A stretch of DNA of 64,000 nucleotides from Galeopsis tetrahit (GCA_963675135.1 OY776123.1:89439596-89503595), one strand, 5' to 3'. Positions 36,431-50,267 are shown, counted from the first letter of the stretch. Notes: generated by a model not told the origin, from the sequence alone. Program-made: numbers and translations.

Positions 36431-37456
36431 ATGCACGACTAGTAAAAATGAAGAGAGTGTGAATTAATTGGATAATACATAAGTGAATTAATTACATTTA
36501 ATTTTAATATCCATATAACGCAAAAAACAAAAAAAAAAAACATTTCTCTAACAAATTGTGATTATATAACAAGATTCACCCCCTCAATTGCATGTAATCG
36601 AATCACAATTTTGACCGGTAAGTGAAGTAAGTCACACTTGTGTGCATTCAATTATATGTTGCGATTTAGTAAGAATCTTAACTTAGTTAGTACTAACTAG
36701 TAGGTTAAAATTTTGATTATAATCACTTAAAATCTAATTGTATGGATACATCTAATTGTATACAAAAATTTACCTTAACCGTGTTTTAATGTGGCGGATC
36801 AAAAATTCAATTGAATAATTAAAATAAATATATAAATCACTTAAAATTCAATTATTTAAAATTCAATTATTTGGCATGGACTCAATTGCATACAACAATT
36901 TGCCATATAAGTTGTATAACAAACAATTGTAAAGTTATGATCATTACGCATTCAACCGGGTTATTCTATTCCACCTCTTAGAAAGAAAAAAATTTAAATT
37001 AAAATACTTAATGGCATGTCAATGCATTTATATAAAAAAAAAACTTCTACCCCGCGCGAGCAGGCACAATGGAACAGTAGACAGTCAAGTGAAATTCAAT
37101 CCACAAAATAATTTGATCTATGAGTAACATCATTGTGGGTAAAGGTCGTAATGTCAAAGGAATTATTACCACAAGGCATAGAGGAGGAGATCATAAGCGT
37201 AAAACCAATTTTTGACGGAATGAAAAAGACATACGGAGTATAAAATAGAATCATGTAACCATAGAATACGACCTTAATTAAAATGCATACATTTGTTTTA
37301 TACGAATGCACTTTTTTTTAGTTATAGTATTTGTGTACATTCAATTACACAGTGCAGTTAGTGTAATTAAGCTACAATTTTAACTTGACTATAATTTTGT
37401 GGATAAAAAATTCAATTTTATAATTGAAATTACATCTAAATAACTTAAAACCCAAA
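36431..37456. other. AT-rich DNA left of the Helitron
   Basis: No gene or clear element. Several short CAATTGCATACAA/CAATTATTTGG-like segments recur between 36590 and 36910. Confidence 0.35.
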
Positions 37457-38432
37457 TCTTAATACTATATATTTGTGAGAATATAATGGGACACGTGTCA
37501 CAATTCTATCCCTCTACACAATCTCTCTCTTCACCAAAATCGTTTATTTCAAAATCCATGCATTCTCAGCCATTCTGATTAAAAAAATCTATTTTTCCTA
37601 TTTTAATTTCAAAATAATAATTTACATATTATCAAAAAAAATCCATTTTTCCTATTTTAATTTCAAAATAATAATTTACATATTATCTACCCATAATTAT
37701 TATTATTAACATTTTTTCTAAAATATTTATAATTTATAAATTTACCAATAATATTAATAAAATTAAATGTCACGATTTAAACAATCACATGACAATTTTA
37801 TCTCTTTTAATTATTATTTTTAATTTATTTTTTTAACTTTAATCACAACACAATTTATTTTTTTTAAATGTAATCACCGTATTATTTTTTTAATACCAGA
37901 TTATTTATTCATAATATTAATTTTTATAATTTATAAAATTTATAAATTTACCAATAATATTAATAAAATTAAATGTCACAGATTTAAACAATCACATGAC
38001 AATTTTATCTCTTTTAATTATTTAAAATTTAAATAATTACATGATTTTCTCAACTAAATTAGATCTTTAATCTTTTTATACCCAACTCATTATCTTATCT
38101 CGGTCACCCTCTCTGGTACAGAAAAACAACGTTTCGATCACTCTCTTGGTACAGAAATATATCTGTAATCTTATATCTTCATTCTACGCATTGCCTTTCA
38201 TCATAGGGTATTTGTAAGTATATTTCATGGTTTTTATCTCTATCCTCAAGTTTTCTTCACTATATGAATGTATAAATGTCAGTCTTACGTCACTCTCACA
38301 AAATAATTTTAAATTTTATATTGTTAACCTTTATTATTTTGGTTCATTGTTTTCTCTCCTTCGTTGACTACCATCCTTTTTTTTTCTTTGTTCAGATTTT
38401 CATGATTTAAATCCATTATCGTGTTAAGGTAT

Positions 38433-39360
38433 TATAGATTCTCTCATTTGATTATTTTATTTAGTTTTTATAAGTTTTGAATCCATGTTTTTAATTTTAT
38501 AATTTTTTAAATTTGATTTGATTTATTTAATATTTTTTTCGATTTTATTTAGATTTAGTTGATTTTTATTTTTTAAATGACTTTTGTAATTTTAATTATT
38601 TTAAAATTTTAGTTGATTTTTGAAAGTTTTATATATTTTTAATTGTTTTTTTTCATTAAAATGTTTTTAAAGCTTTGTTATTTTTAAAAATATTCTTAAA
38701 TTATTTTTTTGTATTATTGAATATTTTTTTTGTTTAGATTTTCATGGATCTTAAATTCATTGTTGTGTTAAGGTATAGATTCTCTCCTTGATTATTTTAT
38801 TTAGTTTTTATAAACTTTGAATCCATATTTTTAATTTTATAATTTTTTAAATTTGATTTATTTAATAGTTTTTCGATTTTATTTAGATTTAGTTGATTTT
38901 TATTTTTTCAAATGATTTTTTTAATTTAATTATTTTAAAATTTTAGTTGATTTTGGAACGTTTTTTATATATATTTGTAATTTTTTTTTTCATTAAAATG
39001 TTTTTTAATGCTTTGTTGATTTTTTTAAAATATTATTAAATTTTTATTTATTTTTTTCGTATTATTGAATATTTTTATTTGTTACGGTATATATTCTCTC
39101 ATTGATTATTTTATTTAGTTTTTATAAATTTTGAATCCATGTTTTTTATTTTATAATTTTTTAAATTTGATTTGATTTATTTAATAGTTTTTCGATTTTA
39201 TTTAGATTTAGTTGATTTTTATTTTTTTCAAATGAATATTTTAAATTTAATTATTTTAAAATTTTAGTTGATTGTTGAACGTTTTATATATTTTTATTTG
39301 TTTTTTTTCATTAAAATATATTTTTTAATGCTTTTATTGATTTTTTAAAAATATTTAATG
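38433..39360. repeat. three-copy ~320-bp tandem repeat within the Helitron
   Basis: Units begin near 38433, 38772 and 39086 with the shared start ATTCTCTC.TTGATTATTTT and run through ATTTAGATTTAGTTGATTTT and TTTCATTAAAATG. They are T-rich and non-coding. Such internal tandem arrays are common in Helitrons. Confidence 0.8.
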
Positions 39361-40115
39361 CAAATCTTAGTTATAGTTCATATTATATACCAAATAAGAA
39401 AAGAATTAAAACATATTATTATCTAACATTTTAGAGTGCAATTGAAACATCTTATATTACAGGATTTTATCTGACAACATTTAGGTGGTGTTTGGTTTGG
39501 GTTGGGTTTTGGGTTGGGTAATCCATAAATAGTAATTGTGTGTAAGTTATAATTGTGTGTAAGTTGTGTTTGGTTAAGGATTGAGAAGTAGGGGTAGATT
39601 TAACTTTATGTCACATCAAAAGTGATGTTATAATATTTTATTATTGTTAGTAGTGAGAGAGAAGAAAATAGGAGAGAAAATGAGTGTGTGAAAGAAAAAT
39701 AAAAGAGAGAAGAAAGTAGGAGAGATCATGAGTGATTTGATTGGATAAAAATAGGTGTATAGGTGTATTATAGGGGTGGATTGGTATTTGTATTTGTATT
39801 TGGATTGAGATGGATTGAGAGAGATTGGATTGAGAACATCTTATCTTTTATCTCACATTTAGAGTGCAATTGAAACAGACAACTACTCTGGATTTTATGG
39901 AACGATTCATTTAAGAAAATATAAATCATTTAAAAAATAAAAATTTATAAAGGTAAACTATATATATATATATAATTTTTTTGAGATATTGGTTGTGAAT
40001 GTATTTTAAAATAATTTTAAAAACTTTGTAAAATGTATATAGTATTGTGGAAAATTTTAGAGAATGTTTAGTAATTGTCAATAAAAAAAAATCATATGAG
40101 TTTATTTTAGAATAA

Positions 40116-41471
40116 GAGAAAATATCAATTTTGGTCACTCAAGTTTACCTCTTTTCATATTTGGTCACCCACATTTAATCACTATCAAAATTAGTCACTC
40201 GATTATTATATTCTATCAAAATTGATCATTCCGTTAGTCAATCTGTCATTGACTAACGGAGAAAGAGATTTGAGGCCAAATTTCTCAAAACTTCGGTTAA
40301 AAAATTCTCATGCATCTTCTAGAATTAATAAAACAAACGCGCAGAGCTTACGTGAAGAAATACTCATTAAAGAATCTCAGTCAATCACAAAAATTATCAA
40401 TGTACACTTACATTATATTTATCTGTAATAGGTCAGAATTTATATTTATGTGTAATAGGTTTGAAGGAATTCAGATGCATCTTCTAGAACATGATTCTAT
40501 ATTTACATTTTATTTTACAGGTAATCAGGAAATGTGAAACTCAGAAAATAGAAACTTATTTCAATTCATTTCAAATATCCAATTGTTTGACTAACATTTC
40601 AAGAAATCCGCAATAATGATCTTAATAGAAAAATGTTTAGAATGGAAAATAAGTTTATAATTTTTTTTTTGAATGAATAATTTTAGAAAATTCTTTATAA
40701 TTTTATAAATTATGCTCCAATAATTATACATAGAGAAATGAATTGAAATAAGTTTGTATCTCCAATTATTATACAAATTCAATATGAAACTAGGAATTGA
40801 AAAACAGAGACAATTGTTCAAAAAAAAAAAAAAAGTACAAAGAACACAGTGTCTGAATAATTTTCAACACAATGAATACAATAATTATAAACCATCGAAC
40901 TACACACCATAATTATAAAAACAACCACCCTTGTCACTCTCACTGCCACTATTTTCCATATAAGTAGCTAATTTCAAATTTGCTCTACTATGATTTTTTT
41001 TTTTTTACTATATTCTGAGTTTCTCATTTCCTGTAAAATAAAAAGTAATTCATAATTGAGTTAAATAATTATTAAAAACTTACTGAAATTTTTTTTGCCT
41101 ATCAAAGGGTTAATTTAATTACGTTCTAGAAGATGCATGAGAATTCCTCCTGATCTATTACAGCTGAGATTCTTCAAAATGAGTATTTCTTCACGCTCCA
41201 CTGTCCACTGTGGTAGGTTTCACATGTTTCATTATTCTTGCTACTGCATTTGTTTAATTAGTTCTAAAAGATGCATGAGAATTTTTCAATCTAGGTTTTG
41301 AGGAATTTTGCGCTCAAAACTCTTTCTTCCGTTAGTTAATGACAGATTGACTAACGGAATGATCAATTTTGATAGAATATAATAAGTGAGTGACCAATTT
41401 TGATAGGAATTAAATGTGGGTGACCAAATATGAAAATAGGTAAACTTGGGTGACAAAAGTGATATTTTCCC
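40116..41471. mobile_element. Mutator-like foldback element nested in the Helitron
   Basis: The ends GAGAAAATATCA and (inverted) GGGAAAATATCA lie between perfect 9-bp direct repeats TTAGAATAA (40107-40115, 41472-41480), the Mutator signature. The arms stay complementary for a long way: about 225 bp at high identity, then in patches to about 40550 and 41010, leaving a ~460-bp spacer. GCATCTTCTAGAA recurs twice per arm. There is no transposase frame. Confidence 0.92.
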
Positions 41472-42385
41472 TTAGAATAATTTAAGAAACTTTATTTAGA
41501 AAATTTTTAGTAATTGTTAATAAAAAAAGCTCAAATCTTTCAACTAAGTTTGATTAGTTAATTGAATTGTCTAATAAATATGAATAGTGATCACCCTAAA
41601 AAAAATGCAATTATTTGTTATAATATAATCGTTTTTAATAATTTATTTATATTTTATAAATTTTTTTATATTTTATTATTGTTTATATAATATTAATTTA
41701 TTATATTTAAAGATATCATTGTATTTGTCGTAAGTGGTTTTATCAAGTCTAAAAAAAAAGTAACACACATTTTAATTATGTTATTACTAATTTGTGTTAT
41801 GAAAATAGGTTACTAAACAGATGTCACGGTTCTTTGAGGGGATGTTTATTCTGGGATAGAAAATTCCGATTTGAGATTTTAAAATTCCACTCATATTCTA
41901 CTTTAGAATTTAGATTTAGAATTTTAAAATCTTATCCTACGAACCCATATAAACCCTACAAAAGTTAACCCTATAAATATCTACAAACTCTATATATAGA
42001 TACTTATATAAATACATATAATTATATACTATAAAGTTAAATCATATCCTACTTAAATTCTAAAACATACAAATCATTAAAATTTCAAAATCCAGATTTC
42101 TATATCATCTTCTATTTTATTGCATACTACAAACTTTGTAAAGTTTTTAGAAATTTGTAATCTTATATATATATTTTATTATAAATACAATAGTATAGGT
42201 TTCAAATTTGTAGAAATATATATATTATAAATATATTAGAATACAAAAAAAAAGTTTAACTCACTTAACAGTGAAGAAGATATACAAATTAATATAATAT
42301 TTAAAGATATAAAAATTAATATAATATTTAAAGTTACTATTATTTTAATAAATCGACCCCGCGTAAAACGCGGGTTTAGGGCTAG

Positions 42386-42767
42386 TAGTATATATTTACA
42401 ATTTTATTCATCACGTTTGCGATATGATTTTTTTTATGGTATTTAAAAAAAAATCCATGATATTTATAAAATTCTATATTTGATTGCATAAATGATTTTT
42501 AAATTAAAATCATTATTCACATGTTATAACGAAAAAATGGAAAAAATATGAAGGAAACGGCAACCATCATTGACAGTTGGTCTGAAAAAAAAAGACGCCT
42601 CAACTGAAATTGTAGCTATAAATTCCTGAAGCAAACGACGACGTTGTATCTTCTTCACTGATTCTACTGTCCTTCATTTTCTCAATTCATTCTTCGTTTG
42701 ATCGATGGGAATTTTGTAGATTTGAATATTGAATCGATTAATTTGTTTGTTTACGTCGGGCGAAGAA
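42386..42767 (+). promoter_or_regulatory. upstream region of RWA copy A
   Basis: From about 42412 the sequence resembles the region before RWA copy B (from about 52196), e.g. ATCCATGATATTT and, nearer the start, the shared block CATTGACAGTTGGT. The conserved block probably contains promoter and 5' UTR. The Helitron end lies only 382 bp before the ATG. Confidence 0.5.
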
Positions 42768-45700
42768 ATGGCGGTGGATTCTGGACCTGTTACACCGAGT
42801 CAGGTACGATTCGGCATCTGCAATGTCTACTGTTGTGACATTGCTCAATTTTTGCTCGCATTGGAGCTGTTTTAGATTATGCTTCTTCAAGTTTATTTGA
42901 TTAGTGGAGTTCAATTTCTATGCGGCCTGAATTGTTTACACTTACTGCAACTAGATAGGGTTCTGCTCTGGTGATTTTAATCGACTCTGCAATGTCTACT
43001 GTTGTGACATTGCTCATTTTTCTCTCGCATTGGAGCTGTTTTAGATTATGCTTCTTCAAGTTTATTTGATTAGTGGAGTTCAATTTCTATGAGGATTTGT
43101 TTGCGGCCTGAATTGTTTACACTTACTGCAACTAGATAGGGTTCTGCTCTGGTGATTTTTGTAGATATAATTGATTTAGTTCGTTGTGAGTAATGAGTAA
43201 TGAGTTAGTCTGGACCTTCCTGTAGAGTAGCTGTTTAATTAGTTTCTGTGATATGGTGAGACCTACTATTTCAATTTCTACTTATTTCTGATGCTTCAAT
43301 TTGTGTATGTTTGCTTTTCTGCTCTGGTATATTCCCCACCCTAATATAGATGCAAGGTTGCAACAAAGTGAGCATTATGGTGATTTTCTCGGTGATGAAG
43401 ATACCTTAACTTGTTATTATATAACTTTTATTGGGGGGAAAAGTATGTTATTGATTTTGTTAATTTTACTTTTGATTTCCACAATCTTAGTGTAGTTTTA
43501 CAAATTCATGTACACTTGATTGAAATTCAAGTTTCAACTGGAAATTTTGTAGTTTCTCTCTAAAGTGTTTCACTGTTTTAGTGCAGCATTACTACTCAAT
43601 TAATCACTTTTCTTTGTTATGAACTGGACGCAAATTTTGACTTCTATTTTGTGTACAAAACGCAATAATTTTTAATTAGAGAAATATTCTGGTGAAATCA
43701 GAAAGATTTTATCTGATCTATGGTAATTTCCGTCTGATGTTGAAAATTGTTTTAGTGTAGGTAGCTGCGGAGTTTAATCTTTGGATTATCAGCTTTATCA
43801 ATTGTAATTCGCCTTAGAACTTAAAATTTTGATAATTTTTAAATAAGTTGATCTGTTTCAAAATCAGAAAGACTAGAATAGCTTCAAACCTATGAGGCTG
43901 CACATTCTCTGTTTCACTTTATTATTTAAAGATGCACGGTTTATGTCGGTTTGATAACTCTTTTCATTTCAAAAGTTATGATGTCTCGTCTAATTGTTCA
44001 TTTTAGTCTGCTGTTTGAAATATACAGGGTAGCATCAGTTGCATATTTAATTTTTCTATTTAACTTACTCTCATTACTACTCTTTCTCGTACCTTCCTGA
44101 TTGATGTGATTTCTGCTTCTTTTATTCTAACTAGCATTGCATATAAAACTTTACTTATGATGCCCCAGGTGTCATTTTTGCTTGGTCTCATTCCAGTCTT
44201 TGTGTCATGGATATACTCAGAGTGGTTGCAATATAAGAAATCGTCTTCATCTTCAAAAGTGTGAGTAGTTTTTCCATTTTCATAGCAGCTCCTTGATTAC
44301 AGATACTCAGATACCGAAACTTGCGTTCTGCTTACGAATAGCAATTGATGTTCACATTATAAAAACGAGAATTTGTGTATTGCCTCTGACATCTGCATAT
44401 GCTTTAATTTTGCTTTCTTGGTAACAGTCATTCAGATTATAATTTGGTTGAACTAGAAAGTGAAACAATCAAGGAAGATGATCGAGCTGTATTGTTGGAA
44501 GGTGGTCTTACAAAATCTTCACCCACAAAGCTTCTCAGTCCATCTATCAAAACTAACTTAATTAGGTAAGTCTAAAAATGTCACGATAGTATCTTTTTAA
44601 GGGCTACTTTCTTTGATCACATTTATGAAATCTTTTACACTTTGTTTGGCTTCATTCTTTAGGTTTTTGACGATGGAGGACTCGTTTTTGCTGGATAATC
44701 GACATCTTTTAAGGGCAATGTGAGTTTTTGATAATTTAGATTGAACTTATTTTAGTTGTCATCTTTTTATCCATGATATTTCAATCTTATGCAGGGTTGA
44801 GTTTGGGGGAATTTTGTTCTATTTCTACTTATGTGACCGCACCAATTTTTTTGCAGATTCTACTAAGGTGCTCTTTCTATCAGTTATTACAAAATGTGTT
44901 TTTTTTTTTTTTTCCTTTGTACAATAGAGTAATGCGGAAAATAGTTTTTGACTTATTTGTCTTAACTAGACAAAGCGAAAAAGAGTAAGGTGCAACTAAG
45001 CTGATGATAGTGCATGCATATTTTATCATCTGTTATTGTATGGTTCTATTTATAGCCTAGTGTAGATGTCCTTTCCCAGGCTACCCATAACTGAAATTAC
45101 ATTTTTTCAGGAGGTGCTACAATACTAGTTAATGCAATATGACGAATCAATTTATCTTGGATTATCCACACTGCTACTTATTTCATCAAAACTTCCGTAT
45201 ACATTACGCCCTATAAGTTATGTTTGATCCCATTGATTCAACAAAAAATATCTGATATTTTTGGTCTGGGGAGGATAGTATATCAAGTAAAGTTTCTCCA
45301 ATTTTAAGTCTAGTTGCTAAGTATTTTCAGTTTCCCTTTTTTACATGTAAGTATTCATAAAGAGTATTGTACAAACACAAAAAAGGGCTTATGGCTCATT
45401 GGCTCTTACTTAAATATGTCATTAATTTTTCATTTCCATCTATGCCCTTATTTAATGTTCTAACCATAATAACTGTCATTTCTTAATCTGTGTGAAAAAA
45501 GTTGTAAGCCCATCTTTGTGGGACGGAGGGAGTATGTTTTATGTTTTAGACAATGTGGTTGGTATGTCTCTTGTTAACTTGCTTTTGTTTTTATTTTCCT
45601 TGTTGACAGAGCTACAATCGCGATCTATTCCTTTTTCTATTCTTTCTCCTTATCATAGCTTCAGCAATGACTTCTCTCAAGAAACATAATGACAAGTCAT

Positions 45701-48245
45701 CATTTTCTGGGAAATCTATACTTTATCTTAACCGCCACCAGACTGAAGAGTGGAAAGGATATATGCAGGTAAGCTATGTGAACATAAACCATTTCTTAAC
45801 TTTTATGCCATTTGAATTTCTTGAATGGTTTGGCTAATCAAGACCAGCCTGTGGTTCGATATAATGCAAAAAAAAAAAAAAAAAGGAGGGGAAGAACTAG
45901 TATTCTGCTTTTCCAATCTGTTCGTAGGTTGCACAATTATTCTTAACATATATTTCTCCCTTTCTGCTGAACCAAAAGTGGGGTTCCTTTCTACACTTTT
46001 CCTACAGTATTCCATATTCTAATCTCTGTTTCCATGATACACTTTGTTTGCCTCAAAAGTTTCTGACACTACTGTTTTCTCCCTGTGTTTCTGACAGGTT
46101 CTGTTTTTGATGTACCATTACTTTGCTGCAACGGAGATGTATAATGCAGTTCGTGTTTTTTTAGCTGCATATGTTTGGATGACTGGTTTTGGAAACTTCT
46201 CTTACTATTACATCAGAAAAGACTTTAGTCTTGGTCGATTTGCTCAGGTGACAATATAGTTTGTCAAACGTTTTGGTTTGCTTGTCACAGCTTTATTATG
46301 CCTCTTGTGGCATTCTAAGCTAGATTTTCTTCTCTATGCAGATGATGTGGAGAATAAACTTCTTCGTGATATTTTGCTGTATTGTTCTGAACAACGACTA
46401 CATGCTGTACTACATCTGCCCTATGCATACCCTCTTTACACTTATGGTGTATGGAGCACTTGGTATAGGCTACAAATATAATGAGATAAGATCAGTGATG
46501 GCTCTCAAGTTTTTTATGTGCTTCTTTGTGGTTTTCTTGGTATGGGAAATTCCAGGAGTTTTCGACATTTTGTGGAGTCCTCTCACCTTTCTTTTAGGTA
46601 TTAATAATTTGTTTTTCTCTTTGAAGCATGTTGATTTGATTCAATAATAATTTTATTTATATCATCTACTAGTATTAATTAATCATCCTATGAAGGGAGT
46701 AAAATTCATTTCCAATAAACATTCTCGTTTAAATCCTAAACACTTCCTTCTTATCTTAATGATAGGATATGATGATCCTGCAAAACCAGATCTTCCACGA
46801 CTACATGAGTGGCATTTTAGATCTGGGCTTGATAGATACATATGGATCATTGGCATGATATATGCCTATTTTCTCCCAAATGTAATTTCTAAAATTATAA
46901 TATATTTTTTTGCCTTTTTTCCTCTTCAGTGAGCTAAAAGATAATGCTTTTCCCATTTCAGGTAGAAAAGTGGATGGAGAAGCTGGAGGAATCAGATACC
47001 AGGCGGAGACGTGTGATCAAAACATTCATTGCTACCGTTTCATTAATTGTAAATCACTGAGTTTGCACATGCCTTTGTCTGTACATGATTCATGTTCTTG
47101 ACTTTGCATTGAGATGAATTATTTTGCAGAAATCTATATCTACTTACTTCCTAAATCTCTGGCTTAGGTTGGCTACTTGTGGTATGAATACATATACAAG
47201 CTGGATAAGTTTTCATATAACAAGCTCCATCCCTACACATCGTGGATTCCCATAACGTGTGTAATTATTATTTTTCTCATTACTTTTTGCCTTTATTTTC
47301 CACCTGAAATTTCTCTTTTCCCATTCACTTCTCATGTTTCTTTTTCTTCCAGGGTCTACATTTTCTTGCGAAATTACAGTCAGAAGCTTCGGAACGTTTC
47401 ATTGACCCTGTTTGCGTAAGTTTTCTCTTGCGAAATTTAACTCATTAGCTCTTTTGACATCTACTTATTAGCTAATTCACTTCTCTTGTTTCTTGTTGCT
47501 TGATCCTACAAATGCTCTTTATTAACAGGTGGCTTGGAAAAATTACATTGGAAACCTACATTTGCCAGTTTCACATTTGGCTGAGGTCAGTCTGCTAATT
47601 GTCTGTTTCGTATTATCACATGTTTTGAAATTCCAATGCGCCTCATACGAACTCCGGAAATTTTGTACAGTATAATGTTAGTCACTTGTTAACTGTCCAC
47701 TATGTAGACTCCAGGCTTACAATCAACAGTGTATTCACTAATTTTCTAGATGCGTAAAGTAATATTATTCAGGTAGCACTGTCCAGATATGATCAAATTG
47801 ATTTTGATGATCTTATCTGTTTAAAGTTAGGCACCAAGGGCGTCTTTGAACCAACTCGAAATCTAATTTAAGCTTACTCTGATCTGAAATCACGACGTTT
47901 CACATTTTTCATTTAACAAATTTGCAGGTCAAATGTGTCAAATGGACAGCCTAAGTGGCTACTCTGTTTTATACCAGATTATCCTATGCTTAACTTCATG
48001 CTCACAACTGCCATCTACACCTTCGTGAGTGATTTTTTTTTCGCGAATTTAAATCGTACGACTTGAAATTAACTATGTTACTACTGCAGCTATCGTATCG
48101 GGTTTTTGAGCTGACCAATACGCTTAAGTCAGCTTTTATTCCATCAAGAGACAATCAGAAGCTTTTTCAGAATTTTATCGCTGGAGTCATCATCTCTGTG
48201 TTTTTATATTGTTCTTCATTTGTTCTTCTTCAGATCTCTCAGTAG
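42768..48245 (+). CDS. RWA: REDUCED WALL ACETYLATION protein, copy A
   Basis: Fifteen exons joined in phase: 42768-42803, 44169-44260, 44428-44565, 44663-44719, 44795-44867, 45610-45768, 46098-46247, 46342-46597, 46766-46881, 46962-47048, 47168-47256, 47353-47415, 47529-47585, 47928-48024, 48090-48245; 541 residues. Multi-spanning membrane protein of the Cas1p/10-TM acyltransferase family. The first helix is at about 13-31, a soluble acidic loop spans about 32-105, and many hydrophobic segments follow. Conserved stretches include YLNRHQTEEWKGYMQ, YYIRKDFSLGRF, LHEWHFRSGLDRYIWIIGM and FELTNTLKSAFIP, close to Arabidopsis RWA2. RWA proteins act in the Golgi, supplying or transferring acetyl groups for O-acetylation of xylan, pectin and xyloglucan. 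Intron 1 has a local duplication and intron 5 a MITE end. The reading frame is intact. Confidence 0.95.
42817..43159 (+). repeat. two-copy tandem duplication in intron 1 of RWA copy A
   Basis: Units 42817-42985 and 42986-43159 start with TCTGCAATGTCTACTGTTGT and are almost identical. The second has an extra GAGGATTTGTTT-type insertion. Copy B has no such duplication, so it arose after the gene duplication. Confidence 0.9.
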
Positions 48246-49000
48246 TAAGTTCACATTCACAATCCATTCGTAAAGTTTTGCAGCATTGTGTCTATGATTT
48301 CGTATTATCTTGTGATTTATGCTGTTTGGTTGGATGAATCACACTTGTATAGGCTTCTGAATCAAGAGCTATGGATGGTGGTCGTAGAAGAGTGTATCGA
48401 TATGGATACGAAGAGGATATACATTTACACGGAAGGGGTTCGTGAGGATGCTCATTTCAAGCAATTTTTTGCAGACGTCCATCAATCGTCTGCCCAGTTT
48501 TGGCCTCCAAGTTATATATAGTAATATAGGAAGAAGGGAAACTGGAAAATTGTTTGTAAGAATGTTCATTTCCACGTTATAGTTTTCCCTGTCTTATTTT
48601 TTAATTTTATTTTATACTTGTGTTATCATTATTCTAGTATTTCCTGGAGTTGTGTACGTGGGTTGTTGTGGCATTAGTCTGTCACAACAACCCACCATCA
48701 AACGAGGTCGGGCAAGTTGGGACAAAATGGCTTGTACGTAAACTTGAACCCGACCCGTATGGTCTGTCTTGGCTGCCAATTATGCAGCCACCATTTTAAA
48801 TAAAATAAAGAAGTCATACTTTTTTTTACAACCCTATTTTTTATTTTACAACTTTAAAATTACGATAATCAATAACTTATTATAAATTTCATTACATTGT
48901 ATTAAAAATTAACAAACACTGTTAATGGTAATTATTCTTCATTCATTCTCATTTTCCCAACTAAATGCCAACCAAACAGGCTCTAAAAGATGTACTATTG
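48246..49000 (+). other. 3' flank of RWA copy A
   Basis: Blocks such as TTTGGTTGGATGAAT and GAAACTGGAAAATTGTTTGT (about 48315-48560) recur after copy B (58072-58235), so they belong to the original 3' UTR. The short frame at 48288-48521 is part of this flank. After 48600 no feature is recognised. Confidence 0.5.
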
Positions 49001-49149
49001 TTGAAGTGTATGGATAAAATAAGATCATGAAGTTTTAAGATGCTATGGTTAATGCGGCCAAAATGTTGCTCTATGAGGTGACAACACGTGGATAAACGAT
49101 GAGCTATCCTCACTAAGTATTTAAATTCATTTTATGATATGATTAATAC

Positions 49150-50065
49150 ACCCTTAATTATATGTTTTGTAAATAGCCCAATGGACCTCTTAGGAGCCCA
49201 ATTATATTGAGAACAGGTTCATGAAGTGGCCCAATTTGATAATTTGCATGAGAAGTGGGCCCGAACCCTTGAGAAGTGAGTTGAAGAGATATGCTTAACC
49301 CTCGGCCCATATCCCTGGCTCAAGCCTAAGGATAGCCCTCGGCCCAATCAACCTTGAGGGGAATGGATCCCGAGATTGTAGGAGGGGCGTGACCAAGTGG
49401 AATCATAAGAAAAGTGGGAATGATCCCTTGAGAATCGGGGCTGACGACTGAAGAATGAAGTTGGGAAGGCCCATGGACTTAGTCAGCCCTGAGATGCCGA
49501 GATTCATGCGAGGAAAGGAGTTGAGTAGAGGACCACGAATATTGTGGGCTAGGCCCTAAAATATCGGACCTGACAGATGAGGAACGAAGGTCTGAAAGCT
49601 ATTGGACGAAGTCAAATGGCTGGAGGGTTATCTGGACTAGGTCCAGGGCTAGAGCAGTTGAGAGAAAGGGGGAAAAGGTTATTCCCCAAAGTACGATTTT
49701 AAGATTCATTATCTGATTTACAACTGATCTAATGACAGAATTATGATCATTATTATGAATACAACACATCTTTACATTCTTGACACAAGAAAGCACACAA
49801 AACACCTTGAAATTACACTATTTTTGTGAGAGCTCTCCCTCCGTCTTTAGGGAAGCTCCTCTTTGATTCTCCCGAGAGCACATCTGACTTGAGCGTCGAA
49901 GATTCCACGCCAGAATCCCCTCCGGCGTGTTTTTGCAGGTCTTTGGGAGCTTGGAAGAGGTTTATTCGCAAGAGATCTTATCCAGAAGTGGTGAATCAAG
50001 TTCGATCAAACCTAATCCGACCCATCGAATTCGGTGTCATACCTCGTCATTTTTTGACGCAACGG
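49150..50065 (+). mobile_element. LTR-retrotransposon relic (Gypsy-like)
   Basis: GC-richer DNA than its surroundings, with CCCTCGGCCCA repeats and a distal part resembling the 3' end of plant Gypsy LTRs: CTTGAGCGTCGAAGA, then CTCCGGCGTGTTTTTGCAGG and TCGGTGTCATACCTCG. A decayed TTTTGACGCAACGGTG follows where TGGCGCC-type primer sites normally stand. No coding region and no second LTR are found. Borders are approximate and the class is by resemblance. Confidence 0.5.
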
Positions 50066-50267
50066 TGATAATATTTTGAATTTTTTTATCATGTTTTAGT
50101 TATTAGTATGGATTATTTATTGTGATTTTTCCATTTTTAAAAAACACATCATTTACGATTCAATTTATGTCAGTTAAAATATTCAATTTAACAGTTGATA
50201 TCTCAACATACTCATCAAATAGAACCTAAATCATATATGAATTTATGACAAGAGCAATAGTCTATAA

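Larger units (their letters stand above)
37457..42385 (+). mobile_element. Helitron (non-autonomous), ~4.9 kb
   Basis: The 5' end is TC (37457-37458) followed by an AT-rich TTAATACTATATA start and GGGACACGTGTCAC. The 3' end is CTAG (42382-42385), preceded 7 bp earlier by the hairpin CCCGCGT-AAA-ACGCGGG (42358-42374). It sits between A (37456) and T (42386), the required Helitron target, without duplication. No RepHel protein is encoded. The interior has several direct repeats: a ~55-bp pair near 37580/37635, an ~85-bp pair near 37735/37937 and a three-copy ~320-bp array. A 1356-bp Mutator-like element has inserted inside; without it the Helitron would be about 3.6 kb. Confidence 0.85.

Noticed and set aside
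40222..40537. Short forward frames in the Mutator-like element
   Set aside because: They lie in the inverted arm and have no transposase motifs; the other arm does not encode a matching protein.
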